Assembly: GCA_002842145.1 (NCBI GenBank)
Contig: PHCF01000029.1
Span: forward strand, 1 to 53,880
Source of the DNA: Betaproteobacteria bacterium HGW-Betaproteobacteria-6
Lineage (GTDB): Bacteria > Pseudomonadota > Gammaproteobacteria > Burkholderiales > Rhodocyclaceae
Direction of reading: 5' to 3'
DNA: 53,880 nucleotides
A program made the translations under genes and the position numbers. This document shows, in pieces, positions 8,696 through 16,637 of this stretch (positions within the stretch are counted from its first letter, which is position 1; each line of letters begins with the position of its first letter). The notes beneath the pieces are model-generated. The model had not been told where the DNA came from and ran no database searches. It saw only the letters and a program-made list of their open reading frames with translations.

Positions 8696-10552
8696 TTATT
8701 GTGGGGTGGTTCGAGCCCGTACTGCACGTACGATGCCGTCCTTGTCGAGGCCGAGTTCGGCCAGAAGCTGTCCTTGCTCGCCGTGGTCGATGAAGCGGTC
8801 GGGCAGGCCGAGGCGAAGCACCGGCACGTTCAGCCCGCGTTCCGCCAGCACGCGCTCGATTTCCGAGCCGGCGCCGCCAATCACAGCGTTCTCTTCGACG
8901 CTGACGAGCAGCGAATGGTTCCCGGCCAGTTCGACAATCAGTTCGACGTCGAGCGGTTTGACGAAGCGCATGTTGGCGACGGTGGCGTCGAGTTCCTCGC
9001 CCGCGGCGATGGCGGCAGGCACCAGGCTGCCAAAGGCAAGCAGGGCGACAGTCTTGCCGTGGCGGCGGATTTCGCCCTTGCCGACGGGTAGCGTTTCGAG
9101 ATTTGCGGCCGGAACCTTGCCGGTGCCGCCGCCACGCGGGTAACGCACCATACTCGGGCAATCCAGCGCATAGGCGGTGGACAGCATCTGGCGACATTCA
9201 GCCTCATCGGATGGGGCCATGACGACCATGTTCGGGATGCAGGTGACGAAGGACAGGTCGAAGGTGCCGTGATGCGTCGGGCCGTCGGCGCCAACCAGAC
9301 CGCCACGGTCGACGGCAAAAACCACCGGTAAATTCTGTAGCGCGACGTCGTGTACGAGCTGGTCGTATCCGCGCTGCAGGAAGGTCGAATAGATGGCGAC
9401 GACCGGCTTGAGACCCTCGCAGGCCAGGCCGGCGGCGAAGGTGACGGCGTGCTGTTCGGCGATGCCGACATCGAAGTAGCGGTCGGCGTGCTCGGCCGAG
9501 AAGCGCACCATGCCCGAGCCTTCGCGCATGGCCGGGGTGATGGCGACGAGGCGGGAATCGGCCTTGGCCATGTCGCACAGCCAGTCGCCGAAAACCTGCG
9601 TGTAGGTCAGCTTGGCCGGGCCCTTGGCCGACTGGATGCCATCGCAGGCGGCGAACTTGCCGACGCCGTGGTAAAGAATCGGGTCGTTCTCAGCCAGCTT
9701 GTAGCCCTGGCCCTTCTTGGTGATGATGTGCAGGAACTTCGGGCCCTTGAGCTTCTTGAGGTTTTCCAGCGTCGGGATCAGGGCGTCGAGGTCGTGGCCG
9801 TCGATCGGGCCGTAGTAATGGAAGCCGAATTCCTCGAACAGCGTGCCGGGGGCGATCATGCCCTTGACGTGCTCCTCGGCCCGGCGCGCCAGTTCGAGCA
9901 GTGGCGGGGCGAAGCCGAGCATGTGGCGACCGGCTTCGCGGGCGGCGTTGTAGGTCTTGCTTGAGGTCAGGCGGGTCAGGATGTTGTTGAGCGCGCCGAC
10001 CGGCGGCGAGATCGACATCTCGTTGTCGTTGAGGATGACGAGCATGTCGGTGTCGGCGACGCCGGCGTTGTTCATGGCTTCGAAAGCCATGCCGGCCGAC
10101 ATCGCGCCGTCGCCGATGATGGCGATGGCCTTGCGGTCCTCGCCCTTGTGCTTGGCCGCCAGTGCCATGCCGAGTGCAGCGGAGATCGAGGTCGACGAGT
10201 GGCCGACGCCGAAGGTGTCGTATTCGCTTTCGCAGCGCTTGGGGAAGCCGGAAACGCCGCCATGCATGCGTAGCGTGCCCATGCCTTCGCGGCGGCCGGT
10301 GAGCACCTTGTGGGCGTAGCATTGATGGCCGACATCCCAGACCAGGCGGTCGTCAGGGGTGTTGAAGACGGCGTGCAGGGCGATGGTTAGTTCGACGGTG
10401 CCGAGGTTGGACGACAGGTGGCCGCCGGTTTTCGAGACGGAGTCGATGAGGAAGGCGCGCAGTTCGGTCGCCAGTTGCGGCAATTGCTTGCGGTCCAGGC
10501 GGCGCAGGTCGGCCGGGCTGTTGATACTTTCAAGCAGGCGGGAGGCTGTCAT
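8696..10552 (-). CDS. dxs: 1-deoxy-D-xylulose-5-phosphate synthase
   Basis: This thiamine-diphosphate enzyme condenses pyruvate and glyceraldehyde-3-phosphate, the entry to the MEP isoprenoid pathway. The 618 residues include the ThDP/Mg motif [18 protein letters not shown] (about 145-162), the early active-site His in [10 protein letters not shown], the transketolase-like pyrimidine domain with [18 protein letters not shown], and a C-terminal domain. Its ATG shares a base with the ispA stop (TAATG), so translation is coupled. The operon order xseB-ispA-dxs puts the first MEP enzyme with a prenyl-chain synthase. Confidence 0.96.
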   Translation of the reverse strand: MTASRLLESINSPADLRRLDRKQLPQLATELRAFLIDSVSKTGGHLSSNLGTVELTIALHAVFNTPDDRLVWDVGHQCYAHKVLTGRREGMGTLRMHGGVSGFPKRCESEYDTFGVGHSSTSISAALGMALAAKHKGEDRKAIAIIGDGAMSAGMAFEAMNNAGVADTDMLVILNDNEMSISPPVGALNNILTRLTSSKTYNAAREAGRHMLGFAPPLLELARRAEEHVKGMIAPGTLFEEFGFHYYGPIDGHDLDALIPTLENLKKLKGPKFLHIITKKGQGYKLAENDPILYHGVGKFAACDGIQSAKGPAKLTYTQVFGDWLCDMAKADSRLVAITPAMREGSGMVRFSAEHADRYFDVGIAEQHAVTFAAGLACEGLKPVVAIYSTFLQRGYDQLVHDVALQNLPVVFAVDRGGLVGADGPTHHGTFDLSFVTCIPNMVVMAPSDEAECRQMLSTAYALDCPSMVRYPRGGGTGKVPAANLETLPVGKGEIRRHGKTVALLAFGSLVPAAIAAGEELDATVANMRFVKPLDVELIVELAGNHSLLVSVEENAVIGGAGSEIERVLAERGLNVPVLRLGLPDRFIDHGEQGQLLAELGLDKDGIVRAVRARTTPQ

Positions 10553-11445
10553 TAGAATTGCCGATGGCAGATGAAGTCGGCCAGTTGGGTCAGGCGGGCT
10601 GCCCGTTCGCCGAAAATGGAGAGGGCGTCGAGGGCGTCAGCGCGCAGTCCGTCGGCGTAGGCGCGGGCGGCTTCGAGGCCGAGCAGGCTGACGTAGGTCG
10701 GTTTGTCCGCCGCTTCGTCCTTGCCGGCGGTCTTGCCGAGGGTGGCGGTGCTCGCCGTGCAGTCGAGAATGTCGTCGACAACCTGAAAGAGCAGGCCGGC
10801 ACGTTTGGCGAATCGGTCGAGGTTGGTGCGTTCGTCCGCCGACAGCGGCTGGCCGGCCAGGGCGCCGAGCAGGACGGCGGCGCGGATCAGGGCGCCGGTC
10901 TTCAGGGCGTGCATGAGCTCCAGCTCGGGCTGGTTCAGGGGCGTGCCGACCGAGGCGAGATCGATGGCCTGGCCACCGGCCATGCCGCGCGAACCGCTGG
11001 CGTGGGCGAGCAGGGCAATCATTTCGAGTTGCTGTTTCGGTTCGCCGAGCGGCTGGCTGGCGAGCAGTTCGAAGGCCAGTGTCTGCAGGCTGTCGCCGAC
11101 GAGCAGGGCGGTCGGTTCGTCGAACTCGACGTGGCAGGTCGGGCGGCCGCGGCGCAGGACGTCGTCGTCCATGCACGGCAGGTCGTCATGAACCAGCGAG
11201 TAGGCGTGGATCATTTCGACGGCGCTGGCGACGAGGTCGAGCTTGTCCGCTGCGGCGCCGGTCAGTTGGCCGGCGGCATGAGCGAGCAACGGACGGACGC
11301 GCTTGCCGCCACCGAGCGTGGCGTAGCGCATGGCCTCGTGCAATCGGGCGGGAATGCAGTCACTGCCGGGCAGGAAGCGGGCAAGCGCCGATTCGGCTCG
11401 GTCTTGCGTAACGGCCATCCATTCGGCAAACGGTGCTGCGCTCAC
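10552..11445 (-). CDS. ispA: Farnesyl diphosphate synthase
   Basis: It makes farnesyl diphosphate from isopentenyl and dimethylallyl diphosphates. The 297 residues show GKRVRP (47-52), the first Asp-rich motif DDLPCMDDD (87-95) and the second, DDILD (224-228). The region before the first motif fits the short-chain E. coli IspA type. The GTG start at 11445 overlaps the xseB stop as GTGA. It supplies precursors for ubiquinone and undecaprenyl phosphate; ispH, in the same pathway, is about 15 kb away. Confidence 0.94.
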   Translation of the reverse strand: MSAAPFAEWMAVTQDRAESALARFLPGSDCIPARLHEAMRYATLGGGKRVRPLLAHAAGQLTGAAADKLDLVASAVEMIHAYSLVHDDLPCMDDDVLRRGRPTCHVEFDEPTALLVGDSLQTLAFELLASQPLGEPKQQLEMIALLAHASGSRGMAGGQAIDLASVGTPLNQPELELMHALKTGALIRAAVLLGALAGQPLSADERTNLDRFAKRAGLLFQVVDDILDCTASTATLGKTAGKDEAADKPTYVSLLGLEAARAYADGLRADALDALSIFGERAARLTQLADFICHRQF

Positions 11446-11681
11446 GAGGCCTCCAGGGTGCTACGGTCGACGTCCTTGAACTGGCCATTTTCAAGAATGC
11501 GGATCTGTTCTTCGGCGTTGGCGAGCTGGGACTGGCAGTGTTTCATGAGTTCCATGCCGCGCTTGTAGGCGGCGATCGAGGCTTCGAGCTCGAGTTTGCC
11601 GCCTTCCATGCTGGAGACGATGTTTTCAAGCTCGGCGAGCGCCGTCTCGAATTTCATGTCGGCTATGGGCTTTGTGGCCAT
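11442..11681 (-). CDS. xseB: Exodeoxyribonuclease VII small subunit
   Basis: This 79-residue helical subunit of the single-strand exonuclease XseA/XseB has the family core FETALAELENIVSSMEGGKL. It is the first gene of the minus-strand xseB-ispA-dxs operon, a conserved arrangement in proteobacteria. The C-terminal residues (NGQFKDVDRST) are encoded by a copy of the dispersed element. The 106-base gap to the divergent Rieske gene holds the promoters. Confidence 0.93.
   Translation of the reverse strand: MATKPIADMKFETALAELENIVSSMEGGKLELEASIAAYKRGMELMKHCQSQLANAEEQIRILENGQFKDVDRSTLEAS
11456..11492 (+). repeat. Dispersed uptake-signal-like element, copy 3
   Basis: GGGTGCTACGGTC, then GACGTCCTTGAACTGGCC and ATTTTC. 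It lies in the 3' end of xseB, where the antisense reading gives GQFKDVDRST. The spacing between arms is one base longer than in most copies. Confidence 0.65.
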
Positions 11682-11787
11682 GGTCTTGGCGATCGGGGAA
11701 ACACGCGAAAATACTCCATCAGGGGGCGCCCGGTCAAATATCGGGGTAAAATAACTACCCCTTTTTAACCCCCGCTGGAGGCTTGGA

Positions 11788-12810
11788 ATGTCCGACTTGG
11801 CGACGTTGTCCCGGTTGGTGCCGGACGCGGGTGATTACCGTTCGCTCGAATGGAAAGATCACGGCCAGACGCTGCTCAACGGCGGCAGCGAGGGGAAGAA
11901 TGCCGGCATCTGGCAGATGTCCAATGTCTGTCGCCATCGCCAGGCGATCATGCTGCAGGGCGCCGGCAAGCTGAACGGGCCGATCGTCTGCCCGATCCAC
12001 CGCTGGACCTACGAGCAGGGCGGCGAGTTGATCGGCGCGCCGCACTTCCCGCAGAATCCCTGCCTGAACCTCAACAAGGCGCGGCTGGAGAACTGGAACG
12101 GCCTGCTCTTCAAGGGGCCGCGCTCGGCCAATGCCGACCTCGGCGGCATGACCGTCGCCCGCGACCTCGACTTCACCGGCTACAAACTCGACCACGTCGA
12201 GATGCACGAGTGCAATTACAACTGGAAGACCTTCATCGAGGTCTATCTCGAGGATTACCACGTCGTACCCTACCATCCGGGGCTGGGCAACTTCGTCACT
12301 TGCGACGACCTGAGCTGGCAGTTCGGCGACTGGTATTCGGTGCAGAAGGTCGGCATCACCTCGCTCATGAAGGATTCGTCGTCCTCTGCCTATAACCGTT
12401 GGCAGAAGGTCGTCCGCGAGTATTACGGCGACCGCGGCGAGACGCCGCCGCAGGGTGCCATCTGGCTGACCTACTACCCGAACATCATGGTCGAGTGGTA
12501 TCCGCACGTGCTGGTCGTGTCGACGCTGCTGCCGATGGGGCCGGACAAGACGATGAATGTCGTCGAGTTCTACTATCCCGAGGAAATCGTCGATTTCGAG
12601 CGCGAGTTCATCGAGGCCGAACGCGCCGCCTACATGGAAACGGCCATCGAGGACGACGACATCGGCGAGCGCATGGACCGCGGTCGCAAAGCTTTGCTGG
12701 CCGAGGGACGCAACGAGGTCGGGCCGTACCAGAGTCCGATGGAGGACGGCATGCAGCACTTCCACGAGTTCTATCGGCGGATCATGCAGCAGGAGATCGA
12801 AGCGCGCTGA
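11788..12810 (+). CDS. Rieske-type ring-hydroxylating oxygenase, alpha-subunit-like
   Basis: It has an N-terminal Rieske [2Fe-2S] domain with C48-x-H50 and C68-x2-H71 (NVCRHRQ and VCPIHRW). A catalytic mononuclear-iron domain follows, with NWKTFIEVYLEDYHVVPYH, where H158 and H163 fit the D/ExxDxxHxxxxH ligand motif. The substrate is not predictable, and no dedicated reductase is adjacent. GGAG at 11777-11780 supports the ATG. The 340 residues look short: relatives as I recall them have some 30-40 more residues between the start and the VPxAGDY segment (here residue 11), so an N-terminal deletion is possible. Confidence 0.8.
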   Translation: MSDLATLSRLVPDAGDYRSLEWKDHGQTLLNGGSEGKNAGIWQMSNVCRHRQAIMLQGAGKLNGPIVCPIHRWTYEQGGELIGAPHFPQNPCLNLNKARLENWNGLLFKGPRSANADLGGMTVARDLDFTGYKLDHVEMHECNYNWKTFIEVYLEDYHVVPYHPGLGNFVTCDDLSWQFGDWYSVQKVGITSLMKDSSSSAYNRWQKVVREYYGDRGETPPQGAIWLTYYPNIMVEWYPHVLVVSTLLPMGPDKTMNVVEFYYPEEIVDFEREFIEAERAAYMETAIEDDDIGERMDRGRKALLAEGRNEVGPYQSPMEDGMQHFHEFYRRIMQQEIEAR

Positions 12811-12817
12811 GCGTTTT

Positions 12818-12852
12818 GATTTTGGCCGTTTTTTCCGGTTGACCGTAGCAAT
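12818..12852 (-). repeat. Dispersed uptake-signal-like element, copy 4
   Basis: Perfect 12-base core on minus, ATTGCTACGGTC, then AACCGG, AAAAAA, CGGCC and AAAATC. It is intergenic, between the Rieske gene and a terminator. It shares 33 consecutive identical bases with copy 7. Confidence 0.92.
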
Positions 12853-12855
12853 GAA

Positions 12856-12890
12856 GGTGGCGGGGTAAAATCCGCCGCCTTTCCTTTTTT
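12856..12890 (+). terminator. Terminator after the Rieske gene
   Basis: GGTGGCGG (12856-12863) pairs with CCGCCGCC (12872-12879), with one G-U pair, followed by TTTCCTTTTTT. It lies directly beside element copy 4. Confidence 0.65.
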
Positions 12891-12904
12891 CGAGCCGCCG
12901 CTTC

Positions 12905-13756
12905 ATGCAATCCCTGTGGATGATCGCCGCCAGCTTCCTGTTCGCCTGCATGGGCGTCTGCGTCAAGTTTGCCGCGCAGACCCATTCGGCGGTGGAGATC
13001 ACCTTTTACCGCAGCTTCATCTCGCTGATCCTGATGTTCGGGCTGATTCGCCTGCGTGGCGTGCCGCTGCAGACCGCGCACTGGCGCTGGCAGATCATCC
13101 GGGGCGTCGTCGGCTTCTCGGCGCTGTTCTCCTATTTCTATGCGATCACGCTGCTGCCGCTGGCGACGGCGGTGACGCTGAACTACACCTCGGCCATTTT
13201 CCTCGCCCTCTATCTTGCGCTGGCCGGTTGGCAGACGCGGCACGGCATGCTTGGCGCGCTGGCCATCGGCCTGTTCGGCGTTGTTTTGCTATTGAAGCCA
13301 ACCTTCCATGCCGAGCAACTATTCGGCGGTCTGGTCGGCCTCGGCTCCGGTGTGCTGGCCGGCATGGCCTATTTCAGCGTGCGCGAACTCGGCGCCCGCG
13401 GCGAGCCGGAGACCCGAACGGTCTTCTATTTCTCGCTGGTTTCCTCGATTTGCGCCGGCGGCTGGCTGGCTTTCAGCGAAATCCACGCGGTCGACCTGCG
13501 CAGCGGGCTGATCCTGACCGGCGTCGCCAGCTTCGCCACCGCCGCCCAGTTGGCCATGACCCGCGCCTACAGCCGCGGCAAGACCATGATGTCGGCGGCG
13601 CTGGCCTACAGCACCGTGATCTTCTCCAGCCTGTTCGGCATGCTGATCTGGGGCGAGGCCATCGGCACCTCTTCGTGGTTCGCCATCGGGCTGATTATTC
13701 TCTCCGGTATTACCGCCACGCACTTTTCCCGCGCCAGCCCGGTAGAACAGGATTAG
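12905..13756 (+). CDS. EamA/DMT-superfamily permease
   Basis: This 283-residue inner-membrane protein has about ten hydrophobic helices arranged as two EamA repeats (about 5-135 and 150-275). The N-terminal repeat contains FYRSFISLILM and the second ends GEAIGTSSWFAIGLIILSG. The family exports small metabolites or amino acids; the substrate cannot be read from sequence. It stands alone, with a terminator upstream and an inverted repeat downstream. Confidence 0.87.
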   Translation: MQSLWMIAASFLFACMGVCVKFAAQTHSAVEITFYRSFISLILMFGLIRLRGVPLQTAHWRWQIIRGVVGFSALFSYFYAITLLPLATAVTLNYTSAIFLALYLALAGWQTRHGMLGALAIGLFGVVLLLKPTFHAEQLFGGLVGLGSGVLAGMAYFSVRELGARGEPETRTVFYFSLVSSICAGGWLAFSEIHAVDLRSGLILTGVASFATAAQLAMTRAYSRGKTMMSAALAYSTVIFSSLFGMLIWGEAIGTSSWFAIGLIILSGITATHFSRASPVEQD

Positions 13757-13758
13757 AC

Positions 13759-13850
13759 TAGTTGCCAGTTATTAGTCGCTGGCTGCTAGCCAGTCAGTGA
13801 GCGCGTTTCGAGCCTTCGACTAATAACTAGCGACGAATAACTACCAACTA
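13759..13850. repeat. 92-bp imperfect inverted repeat
   Basis: The left arm starts TAGTTGCCAGTTATTAGTCG (13759-13778). The inverted right arm starts TAGTTGGTAGTTATTCGTCG (read on minus from 13850). About 20 of the first 24 bases match. An internal perfect 11-bp pair, GTTATTAGTCG (13768-13778) and CGACTAATAAC (13817-13827), gives an alternative fold. No ORF is inside. It looks like a small MITE- or REP-like intergenic element placed just before the Shine-Dalgarno of the next gene. Confidence 0.6.
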
Positions 13851-13863
13851 TCAGGAGCAAATC

Positions 13864-14205
13864 ATGATCGTCATCGACCACCAACCGAACCGTGTCAGCG
13901 TTGCCGTGTTCGGCGAATTTACCTTGGCCGATTACAAGGAGTTCGAGGAAGTCGTCAATTTCAAGGTCAAGTTCGAAGGGCCGGTCGATCTATTTTTCGA
14001 CCTGAGCCAGATGGCCGGCCTGACGCTCGATGTGGCCTGGGAGGAGATCAAGTTCTCGCGCGCCCATGCCAACGATTTCAAGCGTGTCGCGGTGGTTACC
14101 GACAGCCAGTGGGTGACCTGGAGTGCCTGGCTGTCGCAGACCTTCGTCAATGCAGACGTCGAGGTCTTCGAAAATGCCGATGAGGCCAAGGCCTGGTTGG
14201 GCTGA
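13864..14205 (+). CDS. SpoIIAA-like (STAS/SEC14 fold) protein
   Basis: This 113-residue soluble protein resembles the SpoIIAA-like family: a beta-rich N-terminus, FFDLSQMAGLTLDVAWEEIKF in the middle and a C-terminal DEAKAWL. Such proteins are thought to have a lipid-binding or regulatory STAS/Sec14-like fold, but their role is unknown. AGGAG at 13853-13857 precedes the ATG. It is followed six bases later by the sulfurtransferase gene and is probably co-transcribed with it. Confidence 0.75.
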   Translation: MIVIDHQPNRVSVAVFGEFTLADYKEFEEVVNFKVKFEGPVDLFFDLSQMAGLTLDVAWEEIKFSRAHANDFKRVAVVTDSQWVTWSAWLSQTFVNADVEVFENADEAKAWLG

Positions 14206-14211
14206 TCCGGC

Positions 14212-15051
14212 ATGAGCTTCACGACGCTGGTCGATGTTCCGACCTTGCAGGCGCATGTCGACGATCCCGCTTGGCTGGTCGTCGATGTCCGCCACCAATT
14301 GGCCGACCCTGGCTACGGCGAGCGCGTTTATGCCGAGGGCCACATTCCGGGCGCCGTATTCCTGCATTGCGACCGCGATCTATCCGGTCCGATGACCGGC
14401 CGCAACGGCCGCCATCCGCTGCCCGATCCGCAAAGGCTGGCGCAACGCTTGGGTGAAATCGGCCTCGGGCCGGCGACGCAGGTCGTGGTGTACGACGACG
14501 CCCAGGGCATGATCGCCGGGCGCCTGTGGTGGCTGCTGCGCTGGTTGGGGCATGACCGCGTGGCCCTCCTCGACGGCGGGCTGCAAGCCTGGCAGGCGGC
14601 CGGCGGTGTGCAGACCAGGATCGTGCCGACCTATTCGCCGTGTATTTTTGTCCCCTTGGTACAAGATCGTCTGGTTGAAGCCGATTACGTCCTGGAACGC
14701 ATCGAAACACCTAGCATGCATCTGGTCGATGCCCGTGGTCCGGACCGTTTCCGCGGCGAGAACGAAACCATCGATCCGGTTGGTGGCCATATCCCCGGTG
14801 CGGTCAATCGTTTCTTCAAGGACAACCTGTTGCCCGATGGCCGTTTCAAACCTGCCGCCGAACTGCGCGCCGAATGGCTGGCCATCCTGTCTGGTTCACC
14901 GCCCGATCTGGTTGTCCATCAATGCGGCTCGGGTGTTTCCGCCTGCCTCAACATGGTCGCCATGGAAATCGCCGGCCTGCCTGGTTCGCGCCTCTATGCC
15001 GGGTCGTGGAGCGAGTGGTGCGCCGACGCGGGGCGTCCGGTGGCGCGCTGA
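14212..15051 (+). CDS. sseA: Sulfurtransferase, 3-mercaptopyruvate/thiosulfate type
   Basis: It has two rhodanese domains: an inactive N-terminal one (about 15-125, DVRHQLADPGYG...HIPGAVFLH) and a catalytic C-terminal one (about 150-279, LVDARGPDRFRGE...HIPGAVNRF). The active-site loop HQCGSGVSAC carries the persulfide cysteine; CGSGV(T/S)A is typical of 3-mercaptopyruvate sulfurtransferases rather than thiosulfate rhodaneses (CRKGVTA). The 279-residue length is normal. The symbol is assigned on family grounds. Confidence 0.85.
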   Translation: MSFTTLVDVPTLQAHVDDPAWLVVDVRHQLADPGYGERVYAEGHIPGAVFLHCDRDLSGPMTGRNGRHPLPDPQRLAQRLGEIGLGPATQVVVYDDAQGMIAGRLWWLLRWLGHDRVALLDGGLQAWQAAGGVQTRIVPTYSPCIFVPLVQDRLVEADYVLERIETPSMHLVDARGPDRFRGENETIDPVGGHIPGAVNRFFKDNLLPDGRFKPAAELRAEWLAILSGSPPDLVVHQCGSGVSACLNMVAMEIAGLPGSRLYAGSWSEWCADAGRPVAR

Positions 15052-15053
15052 GC

Positions 15054-15227
15054 ATGGAAAGCTCGAGGACCGGCCTCATCCTTCTCGCGCTGGTCGCCAT
15101 CGCCACGGTGTCCGGGGCCTTTCTCGGCTGGACTTTGCGGCTCCCGGCAATACCTGCCGAAGCGGCAAAAACGGTTGCTGAAACGCCAGCCGACGTGCCG
15201 GCTGGTCTCAGGGTTCCTGCCGAGTAA
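15054..15227 (+). CDS. Small single-pass membrane protein, hypothetical
   Basis: This 57-residue frame starts two bases after the sulfurtransferase stop. It has one hydrophobic helix (about residues 7-27, GLILLALVAIATVSGAFLGW) and a Pro/Ala-rich tail. Its 3' end overlaps the convergent queG by 20 bases. I do not recognise it; its tight spacing in the operon is the main support. Confidence 0.4.
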   Translation: MESSRTGLILLALVAIATVSGAFLGWTLRLPAIPAEAAKTVAETPADVPAGLRVPAE

Positions 15228-16236
15228 GTGCCCATTCGACGTGCTCGCGGACCAGCGCCGAAGGGTGATCCAATTTCATTTTTAGCGCTTTTTTCAGGTC
15301 GACCGTAGAAGGCCCATTGCCAAGTGCCACGGCGATATTGCGCAGCCAGCGTTCGTGTCCGATGCGGCGGATCGGGTTGCCGGCCAGGCGCTGATTGAAT
15401 TCCGCTTCAGTCCAGCTGAACAGATCAATCAGCGTTGCCGTATCGAGCCCGTGGCGCGGCGAAAATTCAGGGTCGCCAAGCTGGGCAAAACGATTCCATG
15501 GGCAGCACAGCTGGCAGTCGTCGCAGCCGTAGATCCGGTTGCCGATCAGCGGTCGGAATTCTTCGGGAATGGGCCCGGCCAGCTCGATGGTCAGGTAGGA
15601 AATGCAGCGCCGGGCATCGACCTGATAGGGCGCGATGATGGCCTTGGTCGGGCAGGCGTCGAGGCAGGCCGTACAGGTGCCGCAATGCTCCTCGACTGGT
15701 TGATCAGGCGGCAATGGCAGGTCGGTGTAGATGTCGCCGAGAAAGCGCCAGGAACCTTCCTTCGAGAGCAGCAGCGTGTGCTTGCCGCGCCAGCCTAGGC
15801 CGGCCTGTCTGGCGAATTCGACTTCCATGACCGGCGCGGAGTCGGAAAAAACGCGGTAGCCGAACGGCCCTGTCAGCGCGGCTATGGCATCGGCCAGCTT
15901 CTGCAGCCGGCTACGCACGACCTTGTGGTAATCACGCCCTTGCGCATAGCGCGAAATCGCGGCCTGGTCCGGTTGGTCGGCCGTTTTGGTATGCGGCAGA
16001 TAGTCGATTGCCGCGCTGATCACGGTGATCGTTCCCGGGTGCAGTAGCTTCGGGTCGGCGCGCAATTCGGCATGGCGGGCCATATAATCCATCTCGCCGT
16101 GGCAGCCCGCCGCCAGCCATTCCCGCATTTTCTCGACAGCGGGGCCGGGCTCCGCCCGTGCCATGCCAACGGCAGCAAAGCCGAGTTCCTTGCCGGCCTC
16201 GCGGATTTTTTCCTTGAGTGCCGCGTAATCCACCAT
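15208..16236 (-). CDS. queG: Epoxyqueuosine reductase
   Basis: It catalyses the last step of queuosine tRNA modification, reducing epoxyqueuosine with cobalamin and two [4Fe-4S] clusters. Both ferredoxin motifs are present: CGTCTACLDACP and CDDCQLCCPWNRF. SAPVMEVEFARQAGLGWRGKHTLLL is the conserved B12/active-site region, and the C-terminal HEAT-like segment ends ALVREHVEWAL. I chose the ATG at 16236 because AGGA lies five bases before it; an ATG at 16254 is possible. The gene diverges from tsaE, the usual proteobacterial neighbour. Confidence 0.93.
   Translation of the reverse strand: MVDYAALKEKIREAGKELGFAAVGMARAEPGPAVEKMREWLAAGCHGEMDYMARHAELRADPKLLHPGTITVISAAIDYLPHTKTADQPDQAAISRYAQGRDYHKVVRSRLQKLADAIAALTGPFGYRVFSDSAPVMEVEFARQAGLGWRGKHTLLLSKEGSWRFLGDIYTDLPLPPDQPVEEHCGTCTACLDACPTKAIIAPYQVDARRCISYLTIELAGPIPEEFRPLIGNRIYGCDDCQLCCPWNRFAQLGDPEFSPRHGLDTATLIDLFSWTEAEFNQRLAGNPIRRIGHERWLRNIAVALGNGPSTVDLKKALKMKLDHPSALVREHVEWALTRQEP
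15277..15313 (-). repeat. Dispersed uptake-signal-like element, copy 5
   Basis: Read on minus: GCCTTCTACGGTC, then GACCTGAAAAAAGCGCT and AAAAATG. It is inside queG (GPSTVDLKKALKMK). The core is diverged at its first bases, but the A-tracts and spacing are kept. Confidence 0.65.
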
Positions 16237-16248
16237 GGAGTCCTGATC

Positions 16249-16637
16249 GTGCATAGCCCCGATGTTACCGCCGTTTTCGAGCTGCCCACCGAAGCGGCCA
16301 CGCAACACCTTGGCGAAACGCTGGCGCCGCTGCTGGAGTCGGGGATGGTCATTTACCTCGAAGGCGACCTCGGGGCCGGCAAAACCACCCTGTCGCGAGC
16401 GATGATTCGGGCACTCGGCCACAGTGGTCCGGTCAAAAGCCCGACTTATTCACTGGTTGAAGTTTACGTAATTTCGAGCTTATACTTATATCACTTTGAT
16501 TTTTATCGTTTCGAGTCCCCAGAGTCGGGCGTATCCTCGAAGCCGTGGCCGATTCACCGAAAGGGCAGGCATGTCTAAACACGCTCATCCCAGCCATGGC
16601 CGCCGCCAGCTCCTCCGTTACGCCGGCGCCTCGCTGA
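16249..16637 (+). pseudogene. tsaE: tRNA threonylcarbamoyladenosine ATPase TsaE, internally deleted
   Basis: The GTG at 16249 begins VHSPDVTAVFELPTEAATQHLG. The Walker A motif LEGDLGAGKTTLSR and the conserved VKSPTYSLVEVY and YHFDFYRFESPE follow, all TsaE. After PE (about 16531) the frame runs into unrelated residues and stops at 16578. In another frame, GRILEAVADSPKGQACLNTL resembles a TsaE C-terminus and ends at 16637, overlapping amiC. About 45 codons, including the EWP motif that binds ATP, are missing. TsaE is normally essential for t6A synthesis, so an assembly error must be excluded. Confidence 0.75.

Noticed and set aside
9285..9320. CCACGGTCGACGGC in dxs resembling the dispersed element
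   Set aside because: It encodes the universally conserved FAVDRGG motif of Dxs, so protein constraint explains it; no A-tract or second arm is at the right distance.
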